Of a DNA stretch of 30,465 nucleotides, positions 1-8,115 are shown piece after piece; position 1 is the first letter of the stretch, and each line of letters opens with the position of its first letter. Where the stretch lies: contig CAYFWF010000072.1 in assembly GCA_964346815.1 (NCBI GenBank), forward strand, positions 1-30,465, given 5' to 3'. Source of the stretch: CAYFWF01 sp964346815. Lineage in GTDB: Bacteria; Acidobacteriota; Aminicenantia; Aminicenantales; Aminicenantaceae. A program made the position numbers and the translations under genes. Below the pieces are notes generated by a model. That model did not search any database and was not told the DNA's origin. It worked only from the letters and a program-made list of their open reading frames with translations.

Positions 1-2
1 AA

Positions 3-83
3 CGGTTTTATAACTTCGATCGTCCGCATGGTGCGTTTAAAGGCAAAACGCCCTATGAAGCATTGAGGAGTATGTTAGAATAA
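3..83 (+). CDS. Transposase C-terminal end (DDE integrase core, partial)
   Basis: Only the last 26 residues and the stop lie in the window; the 5' part is cut by the window edge. The peptide RFYNFDRPHGAFKGKTPYEA followed by LRSMLE is the usual end of an rve/DDE integrase core. The YNF.RPHGA..GKTPYEALR block is typical of IS481-like and some IS3-like transposases, enzymes that cut and join insertion-sequence ends. The family within DDE elements cannot be fixed from so little. The other end of the window also carries an IS, but its family looks different, so this need not be the same element. Confidence 0.75.
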   Translation, partial: RFYNFDRPHGAFKGKTPYEALRSMLE

Positions 84-115
84 ATGAGATATTGTGCGGG
101 AGGGTATGAAGTATT

Positions 116-161
116 ACAACCAAGCTAAACGAAAATAAAGAGGTTTGGTCTCTTTTGTCAT
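116..161 (+). repeat. Left copy of imperfect direct repeat flanking the AT-rich module
   Basis: Three conserved blocks occur in the same order as at 4105-4165: ACAACC, CTAAACG, then TTTGGTCTcTTTTGTCaT (16 of 18 bases identical to the right copy). Only the spacers between blocks differ in length (the right copy is 15 nt longer). The shared order makes chance unlikely. It may be an attachment-site arm or the end of a mobile element; no further assignment is possible. Confidence 0.5.
137..155 (+). terminator. Possible terminator hairpin after transposase
   Basis: AAAGAG (137-142), a 7-nt loop and CTCTTT (150-155), followed by only one more T. It is a short stem with a poor T-run, about 50 bases after the transposase stop. 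It overlaps the direct repeat at 116-161, so it may instead be part of that element. Confidence 0.3.
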
Positions 162-425
162 GTTTATGTCCCGATTTTATCCCAGCGCAGAACTCTGTTT
201 TCCGTTTGATAGATGCTGGCCGCTGTCAGCAAAAGAGACATTTGATAATTAAAGGTTGATTTAATTAGCATCAAAATATATAAAGAAAATTGAATATATA
301 GAGAGATTGAAGAACTCGGTCAAAGCAAGATGCTTTTGACAAAATTCTGAAAACTTTCTGAGGATTCCACTTTAAATCAAGATGTTTCATTATACTAAAG
401 AAAATAAGTTACACTCGGAGGAATA

Positions 426-1760
426 ATGAAATCACGCCAACGAATTGCTGAATCAGAGAAAAAAGAAACCGAGAGCATGAAGGGAAAGGAAAGGCAGTAT
501 ACACGTGACCTGATATCATTATCAAGAACGGCAATTGAGCTTGTTGATTTATCACCTGAAGAGGATATCTACCAGTTCATAGCAGGAAAATTAAAAGATC
601 TTGTTGGCGACTGCGTTGTCAGCGTGAGTTCGTTCGATGAAGCAAATAATAATTTTTATGTCCGTGCTGTTACGGGAATTGGAAAACACATGGACAAAGT
701 TCTCAAGATTCTTGGAAAGCACCCGGTGGGGTTGATTACACCAATAAACGATGATGCGAGAAACGGTCTAACCAGCCGCAAGTTGAAGAAGTTATCTGGA
801 GGACTATACGAACTTTCAGTAGGAGCCATATCGGAAGCAACATGCAGTGCTATTGAGAGACTTCTCAACTTGGGTGACACATGTGCGATAGGCTTTTCCT
901 GGAAAGGAAAATTGTTTGGTAGTGCTGCAATCTTCATGCGCAGGGGAATTGAGTTGGGAGATCCGAGTATTATAGAGACGTTTGTAAGGCAGGCATCGAT
1001 AGCGCTCCAGCGCCGGCAGGCTGAAGAGGCGCTGCGCAAGGCTAATGAAGAGTTAGAAATACGGGTCAAGAAGCGAACCGAAGAGCTGGTAAAAACCAAT
1101 AAAGAACTACAGCTTGAGATCGCTGAGCGCAAGAAGGCAGAAGAACAACTCAGGAAATCTATCGAAGAGAAAGAAGTGATGCTAAGAGAGATTTATGACA
1201 GAGTCAAAAATAATATGCAGATTGTATCAAGTTTACTTAGACTTCAGTCCAATAATATAAAAAGTGAAAAGCTGCTTGAAATGTTTAAGGTAGCCCATAA
1301 TCGTATCAAGTCAATGGCCCTTGTTCATGAAGGGCTGTACAGATCGAAAGACCTGGCAAGAATTGACTTTTCTGATTACGCAAAAAAATTAACAACTCAT
1401 TTATTTTCTGTCTATAGTCCAGTTAGCGGGAATATCGGTCTTAAGCTGGAAGTTGAAGAAATTTACTTTGATATCAATACAGCGATACCTTGTGGACTCA
1501 TCATTAATGAGCTAGTAACTAATTCGTTGAAACATGCTTTTCCTGAAGGCGAGCCTGGAGAGATCTGCGTTAAAATAGATGATAATTTGGATAAATATAC
1601 AGTGATTGTGAAAGATTCAGGGAAAGGTTTTCCCGGGGATGTAGATTTTTTAATAGCAGAAACACTGGGAATGCAATTAGTGACTGACTTAGTAAAGCAA
1701 CTCAATGGAACTATTCGTCTTGATAGAAGGAATGGAACAAAATTCAAGATCACTTTTTGA
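426..1760 (+). CDS. GAF-domain sensor histidine kinase (HisKA_2 type) with degenerate phosphoacceptor motif
   Basis: This is a soluble 444-residue sensor kinase. Residues about 30-195 look like a GAF sensor domain, 196-250 form a coiled coil rich in E, K and R, and 250-444 are a HisKA_2 dimerisation/phosphoacceptor region plus HATPase_c domain. The ATP-binding N box (NELVTNSLKH, N361/N366) and G box (DSGKGFP, D397) are intact. The canonical HisKA_2 motif is E-I-H-H-R-V-K-N-N, with the phosphorylated His just before R. Here it reads EIYDRVKNN (Y257, D258), so both histidines are gone. No transmembrane segment is seen. The start is set by GGAGG five bases upstream. No response regulator is adjacent; its downstream neighbours are the dehydratase-like pair. 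It may be an ATP-binding pseudokinase or a decayed accessory gene, although the frame is open throughout. Confidence 0.88.
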   Translation: MKSRQRIAESEKKETESMKGKERQYTRDLISLSRTAIELVDLSPEEDIYQFIAGKLKDLVGDCVVSVSSFDEANNNFYVRAVTGIGKHMDKVLKILGKHPVGLITPINDDARNGLTSRKLKKLSGGLYELSVGAISEATCSAIERLLNLGDTCAIGFSWKGKLFGSAAIFMRRGIELGDPSIIETFVRQASIALQRRQAEEALRKANEELEIRVKKRTEELVKTNKELQLEIAERKKAEEQLRKSIEEKEVMLREIYDRVKNNMQIVSSLLRLQSNNIKSEKLLEMFKVAHNRIKSMALVHEGLYRSKDLARIDFSDYAKKLTTHLFSVYSPVSGNIGLKLEVEEIYFDINTAIPCGLIINELVTNSLKHAFPEGEPGEICVKIDDNLDKYTVIVKDSGKGFPGDVDFLIAETLGMQLVTDLVKQLNGTIRLDRRNGTKFKITF

Positions 1761-1795
1761 TATGTTGAGTAAAGGCTGTGGATTGTAATCAATAA

Positions 1796-1936
1796 TATTT
1801 ATACAGCTGGGAAGGCTGCAACGGGGTTCAACATTATATCATCGAGAATGATATTGTTATGTTGAATGAAGTGCTGGTCAAAACAGTTGAGGCCGGGATC
1901 GACATGTATAAGGAAAATAAAATATTTTTACTTTGA
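1796..1936 (+). other. Possible gene remnant or small ORF between kinase and dehydratase-like gene
   Basis: A stop-free stretch of 46 codons reads like protein (begins YLYSWEGCNG; an internal ATG at 1859 would give a 25-residue peptide starting MLNEVLVKTVEAG). It has no ribosome-binding site at a useful distance and I do not recognise it. It could be the tail of a decayed gene or simply chance in AT-rich DNA. Confidence 0.2.
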
Positions 1937-1990
1937 CGCGGGAAAAGCTAAACTTATTAGAGATAATTAGACTTTCTGGGGGTCATAAAA

Positions 1991-2896
1991 ATGGAACAAG
2001 TTTTTTCTTTTCCAAGAATAGGAAAATATACTGGAGTTTTCACACAGATGTTAAAGAGTTTCGGATTAATCGTTGTGGCGCCGCCTCCCATAACGGAAAG
2101 GACTATAAAACTTGGAATTAGACATTCGGCTGATATGATGTGCTACCCTTTCAAGGTCACTTTAGGAAATTTTATTGAAGAAATTGAACAGGGTGCAAAC
2201 TGTTTGATTATGTACGATTCAAGAGGGAAGTGCAGGCTAAGACATTATTGGATGCTTCATGATCTCATATTAAGAAATCTTGGATATGATTTTAAGATGT
2301 ATCCTCTCAGTCTCAAGAATCTATTAAAGCTGATAAAACAGTTTAATCCCGATCTTTCTTACTTAACAATCATTCGGAAATTACGCCAGAGCTGGAAAAA
2401 GCTAAAAGATGTTGAAGATTCCGCTTCGTATATGATTAAGGAAGGCGTAAATATCGGAATTGTCGGTGAGATATATACCTGTTTGGAACCCGGTATAAAT
2501 TTGAACATCGATAAAAAGCTTAGAAAATTTGACGTTAATGTATACAATACAGTTCGCTTATCTGATTTTATTAAAGCAAGCACTCGAACGAGTTTATTAG
2601 AAAAAAGAATTTTTAAAAGGACGGCAGCAAGATATCTAAACGGACCTCTCGGAGGGCACGGGGTTGAAAATTTATATAATGTACTTTTTTTGTGTAATAA
2701 AGGAATTGACGGGATCATACATCTCTTGCCTTTGAGTTGTATGCCTGAAACCACTATTGAACCTATATTAGACAAGATTTGTGCAGATTTTAATGTTCCG
2801 CTCTTGCGCCTAATGGTTGATGAAACGAACAGCGAAGTTAATTTTGATACAAGGATCGAAACGTTTGCAGAAATGATTAAAAGGAGAAAGAAATGA
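1991..2896 (+). CDS. 2-hydroxyacyl-CoA dehydratase D-component-like protein (HgdB / COG3581, DUF2229-type)
   Basis: This 301-residue protein resembles the iron-sulfur D component family of 2-hydroxyglutaryl-CoA dehydratase and benzoyl-CoA reductase, specifically the activase-related branch. Visible family signatures are the Cys-containing MMCYPFKVTLGNF block (about 50-62), a second Cys block ending SRGKCRLRHYW (about 80-90), GEIYTCLEPG (about 157-166) and PLSCMPET near the C terminus (about 250-257). The cysteines are candidate cluster ligands. The gene overlaps the activator by 4 bases (ATGA), implying translational coupling. A G-rich site (GGGGG) precedes the ATG. In many anaerobes this domain is fused behind the activator domain in one very long protein; here it is a separate upstream gene. 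The substrate is unknown; no CoA-transferase or second dehydratase subunit is present. Confidence 0.75.
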   Translation: MEQVFSFPRIGKYTGVFTQMLKSFGLIVVAPPPITERTIKLGIRHSADMMCYPFKVTLGNFIEEIEQGANCLIMYDSRGKCRLRHYWMLHDLILRNLGYDFKMYPLSLKNLLKLIKQFNPDLSYLTIIRKLRQSWKKLKDVEDSASYMIKEGVNIGIVGEIYTCLEPGINLNIDKKLRKFDVNVYNTVRLSDFIKASTRTSLLEKRIFKRTAARYLNGPLGGHGVENLYNVLFLCNKGIDGIIHLLPLSCMPETTIEPILDKICADFNVPLLRLMVDETNSEVNFDTRIETFAEMIKRRKK

Positions 2897-3876
2897 AAAA
2901 AGCGTATTTAGGAATTGACGTTGGAAGCACTTCTGTAAAGTGTGTGCTATTAAATAAGAACAGCAAGATAATTGATTCAGTTTACATGAAGAATAAAGGT
3001 ATTGTAGAAAGCGTCATCGAGTGCCTAGGAAAATTAGAAAAGAATGTGGAAATATCTGCCTGTGGAATTACAGGGAGCGGTAGAAATTTCGCAAATATCC
3101 TGATGGGCGGGGATGTGGTTAAGACAGAAGTCCTGGCTCATTCTATAGCTACATTAGTGTATTATCCACAAGCGAGAACTATTTTTGAAATCGGAGGTGA
3201 GGACTGCAAGTTAATGATAATTGAGGACGCTGTTTTAAATAATTTCAATATGAACAATATCTGTGCGGGTGGAACAGGGGCAATGATAGAAGCGATAGCG
3301 GGCAGGGTGGGCGTAGCTATTGAAGATGTTGGTGAATTAGCGTCTCAAAGTAAGAATCAATTAGAACTGCCTGGAAAATGTGGAATCTTTTGTCAGTCTG
3401 CTGTTGTCAATAAGCTGAACACAGGAGTCTGTAAGAGTGATATCTTGATGGGAGTTTCTAGAGCATTAATAAGAAACTATCTTACTCTATGCAAAGGTAA
3501 TAAAATAGAGCCACCCTATATTTTTCAAGGAGCAACAGCTAAGAACAAGGCTTTAGTTAAGGCACTTGAAGAAGAGCTGGATTATCCTGTTATTGTTCCT
3601 GAACAATGTGCGTTGATGGGTGCCATTGGGATTGCCATGATGGCTATGGAAGAAATGCCAGAAAAGACTAAATTCAAGGGATTTGATGCTATCCTCAGCG
3701 CAAGATATAACGTGTGCCATTTTCAATGTGTGGATTGTGCAAATAGATGCGAAGTTGTCCAGGTCTACCAGAATAACAGGCTTGCAGGTTGTGTGGGTAG
3801 CCGGTGTTATAAATGGCATGATACCCGTTTCATTTATCAAAAAAACAAGGGCCTGTTTCACAACTGCATGTGTTAA
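2893..3876 (+). CDS. Activator ATPase of the BadF/BadG/BcrA/BcrD (HgdC-like) family
   Basis: A 327-residue ASKHA-fold ATPase that would use ATP hydrolysis to push one low-potential electron into its partner. The phosphate-binding loop LGIDVGSTSVK starts at residue 6, and FEIGGEDCK at about 98 is the second nucleotide motif. C124 (NICAGGTGA) and C163/C167 (GKCGIFCQS) match the positions that hold the bridging [4Fe-4S] cluster of HgdC. An extra cysteine-rich tail (C275, C279, C282, C286, C300, C305) resembles the linker found in long activase fusions just before the DUF2229 part. The start overlaps the stop of the HgdB-like gene; AAGGAG precedes the ATG. The pair most likely forms an ATP-driven reductase/dehydratase of unknown substrate; a relative of the double-cubane-cluster protein system is also possible. 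Confidence 0.85.
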   Translation: MKKAYLGIDVGSTSVKCVLLNKNSKIIDSVYMKNKGIVESVIECLGKLEKNVEISACGITGSGRNFANILMGGDVVKTEVLAHSIATLVYYPQARTIFEIGGEDCKLMIIEDAVLNNFNMNNICAGGTGAMIEAIAGRVGVAIEDVGELASQSKNQLELPGKCGIFCQSAVVNKLNTGVCKSDILMGVSRALIRNYLTLCKGNKIEPPYIFQGATAKNKALVKALEEELDYPVIVPEQCALMGAIGIAMMAMEEMPEKTKFKGFDAILSARYNVCHFQCVDCANRCEVVQVYQNNRLAGCVGSRCYKWHDTRFIYQKNKGLFHNCMC

Positions 3877-4003
3877 ATTTTATCCAGCCTGATAAGATTT
3901 CAGAAAGCAGGGTAAGGTCTTGATACGGCAAAGTGGCAATCTTTAAAATTCTCCGCACTTAAAAGATTTTTAGTGAGTTAGAAAAATAACAGCACACTGT
4001 TTC

Positions 4004-4064
4004 GAGGGATTTAAAATCACTCGTAGGTTGCACCTGTGTGCCGGTTCGAGTCCGGCCCTCGGCA
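4004..4064 (+). tRNA. 3' fragment of a tRNA-Leu (attachment-site remnant, not functional)
   Basis: Sequence from 4004 matches the 3' half of a tRNA-Leu(TAA): an anticodon arm AGGGA-TTTAAAA-TCACT with one mismatched pair, a long variable arm, the T arm GCCGG-TTCGAGT-CCGGC (4040-4056) and acceptor strand CCTCGGC plus discriminator A (4057-4064). It is followed by CTC, not CCA. The upstream 45 bases show no D arm or 5' acceptor strand, so the gene is incomplete. Such 3' duplicates are left when integrative elements insert into tRNA genes. It sits at the boundary between the AT-rich module and the more GC-balanced chromosome. Confidence 0.75.
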
Positions 4065-4104
4065 CTCTTTCTGTGTCTAAAGCCTTTGAATTGAGTTAAT
4101 TACC

Positions 4105-4165
4105 ACAACCGAACGAAACTAAACGCATACAAGCGTAAACAGAAAGTTTTGGTCTATTTTGTCTT
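4105..4165 (+). repeat. Right copy of imperfect direct repeat
   Basis: ACAACC (4105-4110), CTAAACG (4119-4125) and TTTGGTCTaTTTTGTCtT (4148-4165) occur in the same order as at 116-161. It begins 40 bases after the tRNA-Leu fragment. The remaining 3877-4335 region otherwise holds no gene; the open frame running from 4159 into the next CDS lacks a recognisable domain. Confidence 0.5.
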
Positions 4166-4335
4166 ATTTTGTGCACCAGAACGTCCCTATGATTGAGATT
4201 TCACATTCGATTGAAAATAAATGTTTGAAAGAGATCATTGAAAGTAAACAAGGGAGATCCATTGCTCTTTCTGCAAAATTTGACAAGTACGCCATACCTT
4301 GGTATCAATTAAATAAATCCTCAACCAAGAAATCC

Positions 4336-6876
4336 ATGATGGGGAAGCAGGTGATAAAATTTCCAAATATAACCCTGACAGTGCTCATCCTGTTTATTCT
4401 TTCAGGATGTTCTAACGAAAGCGACGAAGTCAAGGTGCTTGGAACCAGTGATACACATAAAGAGCTTATTCGATCATATGAATCCCCGCCCGCGGTAGTT
4501 TTACCGGATGATCCGGTAAACTATGTAAATCCGTTTATCGGAACCGATGAGCATGGCCATACTTTTCCCGGCGCATCGCTTCCTTTTGGTCTTGTGCAAC
4601 TCAGCCCGGATACAGGAGGTACTGCCGGCAATTGGCTGTCTTCGGCCTGGAAATGGTGTGCTGGATATCATTATTCAGATACCACCATCTTGGGATTCAG
4701 CCATGTACACAGGAGCGGAATGGGAGTTGGAGACTGGGGAGACATATTGATGATGCCCACAGTCGGGGAGCTCAAGATTGTTCCGGGTTCAGAGAACAAC
4801 CCGGATGAGGGATACAGATCGAGATTCAGCCACCACCAGGAAGAGGCATCCCCGGGTTATTATGCTGTTATTCTTAAAGACTATGAAATCAAAGCAGAAG
4901 TGACAGCCACGAGACGAGTGGGTTTTCACAGGTATAACTTTCCTGAAACCGGTGACGCACATATCCTGGTAGATATCGATCACGGTTTGGGTGATACCAC
5001 TGTTGGTGGGTATGTGAGAATCGCAGATGATGACCGGATCGAAGGCTACAGAAGGTCAAGCGGTCGTGTGCTGTACCATACGGTATATTTCTGCGCTCAA
5101 TTCAGCAGGCCCTTTGAGTCATATGGCGTCTGGAAAGGTCATCGAAAGGAAATAAACCGCAAAGAGGCAAAAGGTTCACATACGGCTGCCTTCGTCAATT
5201 ACACGACTTCAAAAAATGAAACCATTCTGGTAAAAGTCGGTATTTCCTATACCAGCATTGGTCAAGCCCGTTTGAATCTGCAATCAGAACTTCCGGGCTG
5301 GGATTTTGATCGGGTAAGATATGAGGCCAGAGCAGCCTGGAACGACGAATTGAGCAAGATCGAAGTCTTTACAGATCCCTCCCAGATTGAGGATTCTAAA
5401 AAGGAACAGATGGTCATATTTTACACCGCTCTCTATCATTCTCTGCTCTTCCCGAGCACCTTCGGTGATGCAGATGGAAAGTATTCAGTGATAGGCAATA
5501 TTCCTGGAAAGATACACATCGCAGAGGATTTCACATATTACAGTGATTTTTCTATCTGGGACACATTCAGAGCTGAGATGCCGCTTTTGATTTTGCTCCA
5601 GCCAAAAAGAGTCAGAGATATGATCAAAACCTTGATTGCCCAATTCAAAGATTCTGGATGGCTGCCCACACCACAGCAGTTTGGGAACTTCCACTCGGAA
5701 GGAATGTTGGGAGACCATTCGACTTCTGTGATATTGGACGCTTATGTAAAAGGCATCCGGAGTTTCGATGTGGGAAGAGCATATAAAGCCATGTGGAAAA
5801 ATGCCATGATTCAGGGAACCAACCTGGTGCCGGGCATAGGTTTTGGTCAAGGCCGTTACGCAATATCGTATTACAGATCTATTGGCTATGTACCCGCAGA
5901 CTTTAATGTAAGGCCTGAGCATCCTCTCTTTTTGCTGGCCAACATCTATAATCAGGGAACATCGAGAACACTCGAATATGCCTATGACGATTTCTGTATG
6001 GCAGTGATGGCAAAAATTCTCGGAGAGAAGAATGATCACAAATATTTTATGGATAGATCCCTCAACTACAGAAAGGTATTCGATCCAAACACAGGCTTCA
6101 TGCGCGGGCGAAGCATTATAGGCACTTGGATGAATTCCAATGATTTCACTCCGGAAATACATTATTCCTACTATGCCGAAGGAAATGCCTGGCAGTGGAC
6201 CTGGTTTGTGCCTCACGATGTGCAGGGACTGATTGATCTTATGAACGGAAGAAAAGCTTTTGTCCAAAAACTCGATGCCCTCTTCGCTGATCCGTCGACC
6301 GTCACGACTTCATCGTTTTTCAGTGCAGATGTTGGTTGCAGGATTGGACAATATATTCACGGGAACGAGCCCTCTCATCATATTCCCTACCTCTATAGCT
6401 ATGCCGGTCATCCGTGGAAAACTCAGGAAAGTGTGAGGGAAATAATGCTGCGATTTTATGATGCAAGCCCAAACGGGATCTGCGGAAACGAAGATATGGG
6501 ACAGATGTCTGCATGGTATATTTTCGCTGCCATGGGATTCTATCCGTTCAGTCCCGGGATATACACGGTGGGAAGTCCTATCTTCGATAAAGTGGTTGTC
6601 CATCTGGCTAAGGGGAAGGATTTGATCATCGAAGCCAAAGGTGTTTCTCCAAGAAACAAATATATCCAGTCAGTGACATTGAATGGAGACCGTTGGGATA
6701 AATCCTGGTTTGAGCATGGTGATATCATCGATGGCGGCATTCTCATATTCAATATGGGCCCAAACAAAAATACGGAATGGAGCACTGATAACCAGAGTTT
6801 TCCTCCTTCTCTGGTTGAACTTATGCACCACATATGTAAGCAAATAATGAGTCAAGAAGAAACCGTCAGCCGCTGA
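4336..6876 (+). CDS. GH92 alpha-mannosidase, predicted lipoprotein
   Basis: A calcium-dependent exo-alpha-mannosidase of glycoside hydrolase family 92, about 846 residues. The frame is open from 4159, but the ATG at 4336 is preferred because a lipoprotein signal follows: basic start, hydrophobic run and lipobox ILSGC with the lipidated Cys at about 25. Family blocks in order are YVNPFIGTDEHGHTFPGAS (63-81), FSHVHRSGMGVGDWGD, FSIWDTFRAEMPLL, EGNAWQWTWFVPHD (E615, the expected general acid), GNEPSHHIPYLYSYAG, and CGNEDMGQMSAW (E719/D720, expected base region). Length and order agree with intact GH92 enzymes. The 59 upstream codons have no recognisable domain and no better start. It would act at the cell surface on N-glycan or mannan-type alpha-mannosides. 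No SusC/D-like partners are nearby. Confidence 0.93.
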   Translation: MMGKQVIKFPNITLTVLILFILSGCSNESDEVKVLGTSDTHKELIRSYESPPAVVLPDDPVNYVNPFIGTDEHGHTFPGASLPFGLVQLSPDTGGTAGNWLSSAWKWCAGYHYSDTTILGFSHVHRSGMGVGDWGDILMMPTVGELKIVPGSENNPDEGYRSRFSHHQEEASPGYYAVILKDYEIKAEVTATRRVGFHRYNFPETGDAHILVDIDHGLGDTTVGGYVRIADDDRIEGYRRSSGRVLYHTVYFCAQFSRPFESYGVWKGHRKEINRKEAKGSHTAAFVNYTTSKNETILVKVGISYTSIGQARLNLQSELPGWDFDRVRYEARAAWNDELSKIEVFTDPSQIEDSKKEQMVIFYTALYHSLLFPSTFGDADGKYSVIGNIPGKIHIAEDFTYYSDFSIWDTFRAEMPLLILLQPKRVRDMIKTLIAQFKDSGWLPTPQQFGNFHSEGMLGDHSTSVILDAYVKGIRSFDVGRAYKAMWKNAMIQGTNLVPGIGFGQGRYAISYYRSIGYVPADFNVRPEHPLFLLANIYNQGTSRTLEYAYDDFCMAVMAKILGEKNDHKYFMDRSLNYRKVFDPNTGFMRGRSIIGTWMNSNDFTPEIHYSYYAEGNAWQWTWFVPHDVQGLIDLMNGRKAFVQKLDALFADPSTVTTSSFFSADVGCRIGQYIHGNEPSHHIPYLYSYAGHPWKTQESVREIMLRFYDASPNGICGNEDMGQMSAWYIFAAMGFYPFSPGIYTVGSPIFDKVVVHLAKGKDLIIEAKGVSPRNKYIQSVTLNGDRWDKSWFEHGDIIDGGILIFNMGPNKNTEWSTDNQSFPPSLVELMHHICKQIMSQEETVSR

Positions 6877-6908
6877 TAAGCCCTTTCACCCCTCCAGATA
6901 AAGGTCGT

Positions 6909-7571
6909 TTAAAGTAAAATTGATATTCCTATTATGTGTGCGCAAATTACCCGTAATGAAAAGCCTAAAAACATAAAAACGATGAGTACTATGGCAGTCA
7001 ACAAGAAATAAACAATCAATAGAATAAGGAACTTGGGCCATTTCAAATTTGTATATAACTTCTGTGCCGATATAAAGACAACAACGACCCAGAAAGACAA
7101 CAAGATCGTAAGAGACTCGAACACCAGGAATGCGGGGATCCTGCAGACAGAATAGTATTCAACCGAATACAAAAGATTGCCGATCATGACAAAAAAATAC
7201 CTATATCCTGTAAGATAAGCAAAAATCTTGAAGGACTGATAGAAAGGATTTTTTTGGCCAAAAAGCCTCGCTAAAAGATGAAAGGTGAAAGCTGAGATAA
7301 AAATAGCGACTAAGATTTCTATAAATTTATATATGATCCCCAAACAGGTTTCTGCAAAGAATAGTCTGAATAGTACATAATTGTCGATTTTTATCAGCTC
7401 TGAAAACAAAAAAGTCAGGATTATGAAAACAAAAGGTTTTCCTAAACCCGCTTCATGTTTTATGTCCAGGAAAAAACGTCTTGGCTTGAAGTAAACGGCG
7501 GACAATCTTTTGAAGTATTCGACGATCATTTGTGCAGTTCCACTCACCACCTGATGTATTGAGATAAACAT
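6909..7571 (-). CDS. Polytopic membrane protein, Yip1-domain-like
   Basis: A 220-residue protein with about five hydrophobic helices (roughly residues 47-65, 75-103, 118-134, 145-170, 182-205) after a polar, aromatic N terminus containing YFKPRRFF. That N-terminal pattern followed by five membrane segments is typical of the bacterial Yip1 family (PF04893), whose biochemical role is unknown. The gene converges on the GH92 gene with a 32-base gap and no clear terminator. Neither the first ATG nor the ATG at residue 15 has a good ribosome-binding site, so the start is uncertain. Confidence 0.6.
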   Translation of the reverse strand: MFISIHQVVSGTAQMIVEYFKRLSAVYFKPRRFFLDIKHEAGLGKPFVFIILTFLFSELIKIDNYVLFRLFFAETCLGIIYKFIEILVAIFISAFTFHLLARLFGQKNPFYQSFKIFAYLTGYRYFFVMIGNLLYSVEYYSVCRIPAFLVFESLTILLSFWVVVVFISAQKLYTNLKWPKFLILLIVYFLLTAIVLIVFMFLGFSLRVICAHIIGISILL

Positions 7572-7678
7572 ATCACACGCAGAAAAGAAAGGCCAATCGT
7601 GAGAAAAAGGTGGTGAAGCGATAAAAACAGTTTATCTCTTGCACAATTTTCCCCCTATCTAAAAAGACTCTGATCAGG

Positions 7679-7744
7679 AATCTTTTCGTCAATCTTTTCA
7701 TAATTTCTGAAAAAATTGCTTGCATTTCGATTTATCTTTTCATA
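7679..7744 (+). repeat. Three copies of a 12-bp motif in the padR promoter region
   Basis: AATCTTTTCGTC (7679-7690) and AATCTTTTCATA (7691-7702) are adjacent, and TATCTTTTCATA recurs at 7733-7744, overlapping the promoter spacer and -10. They may be operator half-sites for the PadR regulator encoded just downstream or may only reflect AT-rich sequence. Confidence 0.35.
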
Positions 7745-7748
7745 AAAT
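7720..7748 (+). promoter_or_regulatory. Predicted sigma70-type promoter for padR-ftsX operon
   Basis: TTGCAT (7720-7725), a 17-base spacer and TAAAAT (7743-7748). It lies 31 bases before the ATG at 7780, which has a strong AAGGAG ribosome-binding site. One copy of the 12-bp repeat overlaps the -10, where a repressor would block transcription. Confidence 0.55.
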
Positions 7749-7779
7749 ATGAATAAATGAGAAAAAAAAGGAGAAAAAC

Positions 7780-8115
7780 ATGGCTGAATTAACCCGTCTG
7801 GAAGAACAGATCCTGCTTTCCGTATGGAAGCTGCAGGATGAGGCCTACGGCATCAGCATCTATAAATATATCCGGGACATCACCCGGAAAAAACTCGCTA
7901 TCGGAGGGATCTATTTTCCCTTAGAGCGATTGGTCAAGAAGGGTTTGCTTAAAGCCTACAAGGGTGAGCCCACTCCTGTTCGCGGCGGCCAGAGTAAACG
8001 GTACTACAGTCTGACCAGGCTGGGAATGGAGGAGCTGCTCGCTAACAGAAAAACACAAGACGCCTTCTGGAAAAACCTCCCCAAAATCGAATTTGCAGGA
8101 GAAGAATCGCGATGA
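7780..8115 (+). CDS. PadR-family transcriptional regulator
   Basis: A 111-residue winged-helix protein. The N-terminal run LTRLEEQILLSVWKLQDEAY and the wing VRGGQSKRYYSLTRLG (about 69-84) are characteristic PadR features: a YG turn in helix 1-2, then an R-Y-Y-x-L-T strand before the last helix. PadR proteins usually repress an adjacent transport or detoxification gene and their own promoter. The stop overlaps the start of the FtsX permease by 4 bases (ATGA). The PadR-plus-permease pair recurs in Acidobacteriota and Aminicenantes. The inducer cannot be read from the sequence. Confidence 0.88.
   Translation: MAELTRLEEQILLSVWKLQDEAYGISIYKYIRDITRKKLAIGGIYFPLERLVKKGLLKAYKGEPTPVRGGQSKRYYSLTRLGMEELLANRKTQDAFWKNLPKIEFAGEESR

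Larger units (their letters stand above)
84..425. other. Intergenic, AT-rich, several small hairpins
   Basis: No gene is visible here. It holds a copy of a direct repeat (116-161), a perfect AT palindrome TAATTAAA/TTTAATTA with a 6-nt loop (246-267), and a hairpin GTCAAAGCA-aga-TGCTTTTGAC (319-340) about 85 bases before the kinase start. The last bases carry a good ribosome-binding site, GGAGG, five bases before the ATG at 426. I see no convincing sigma70 promoter. Confidence 0.6.

Noticed and set aside
4159..4335. 59-codon extension of the GH92 protein
   Set aside because: A lipoprotein signal peptide begins at 4336; the upstream part overlaps the direct repeat and has no domain.
5485..6267. 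260-codon minus-strand frame within the GH92 gene
   Set aside because: It is a shadow of the conserved GH92 coding frame; no domain or start signal.
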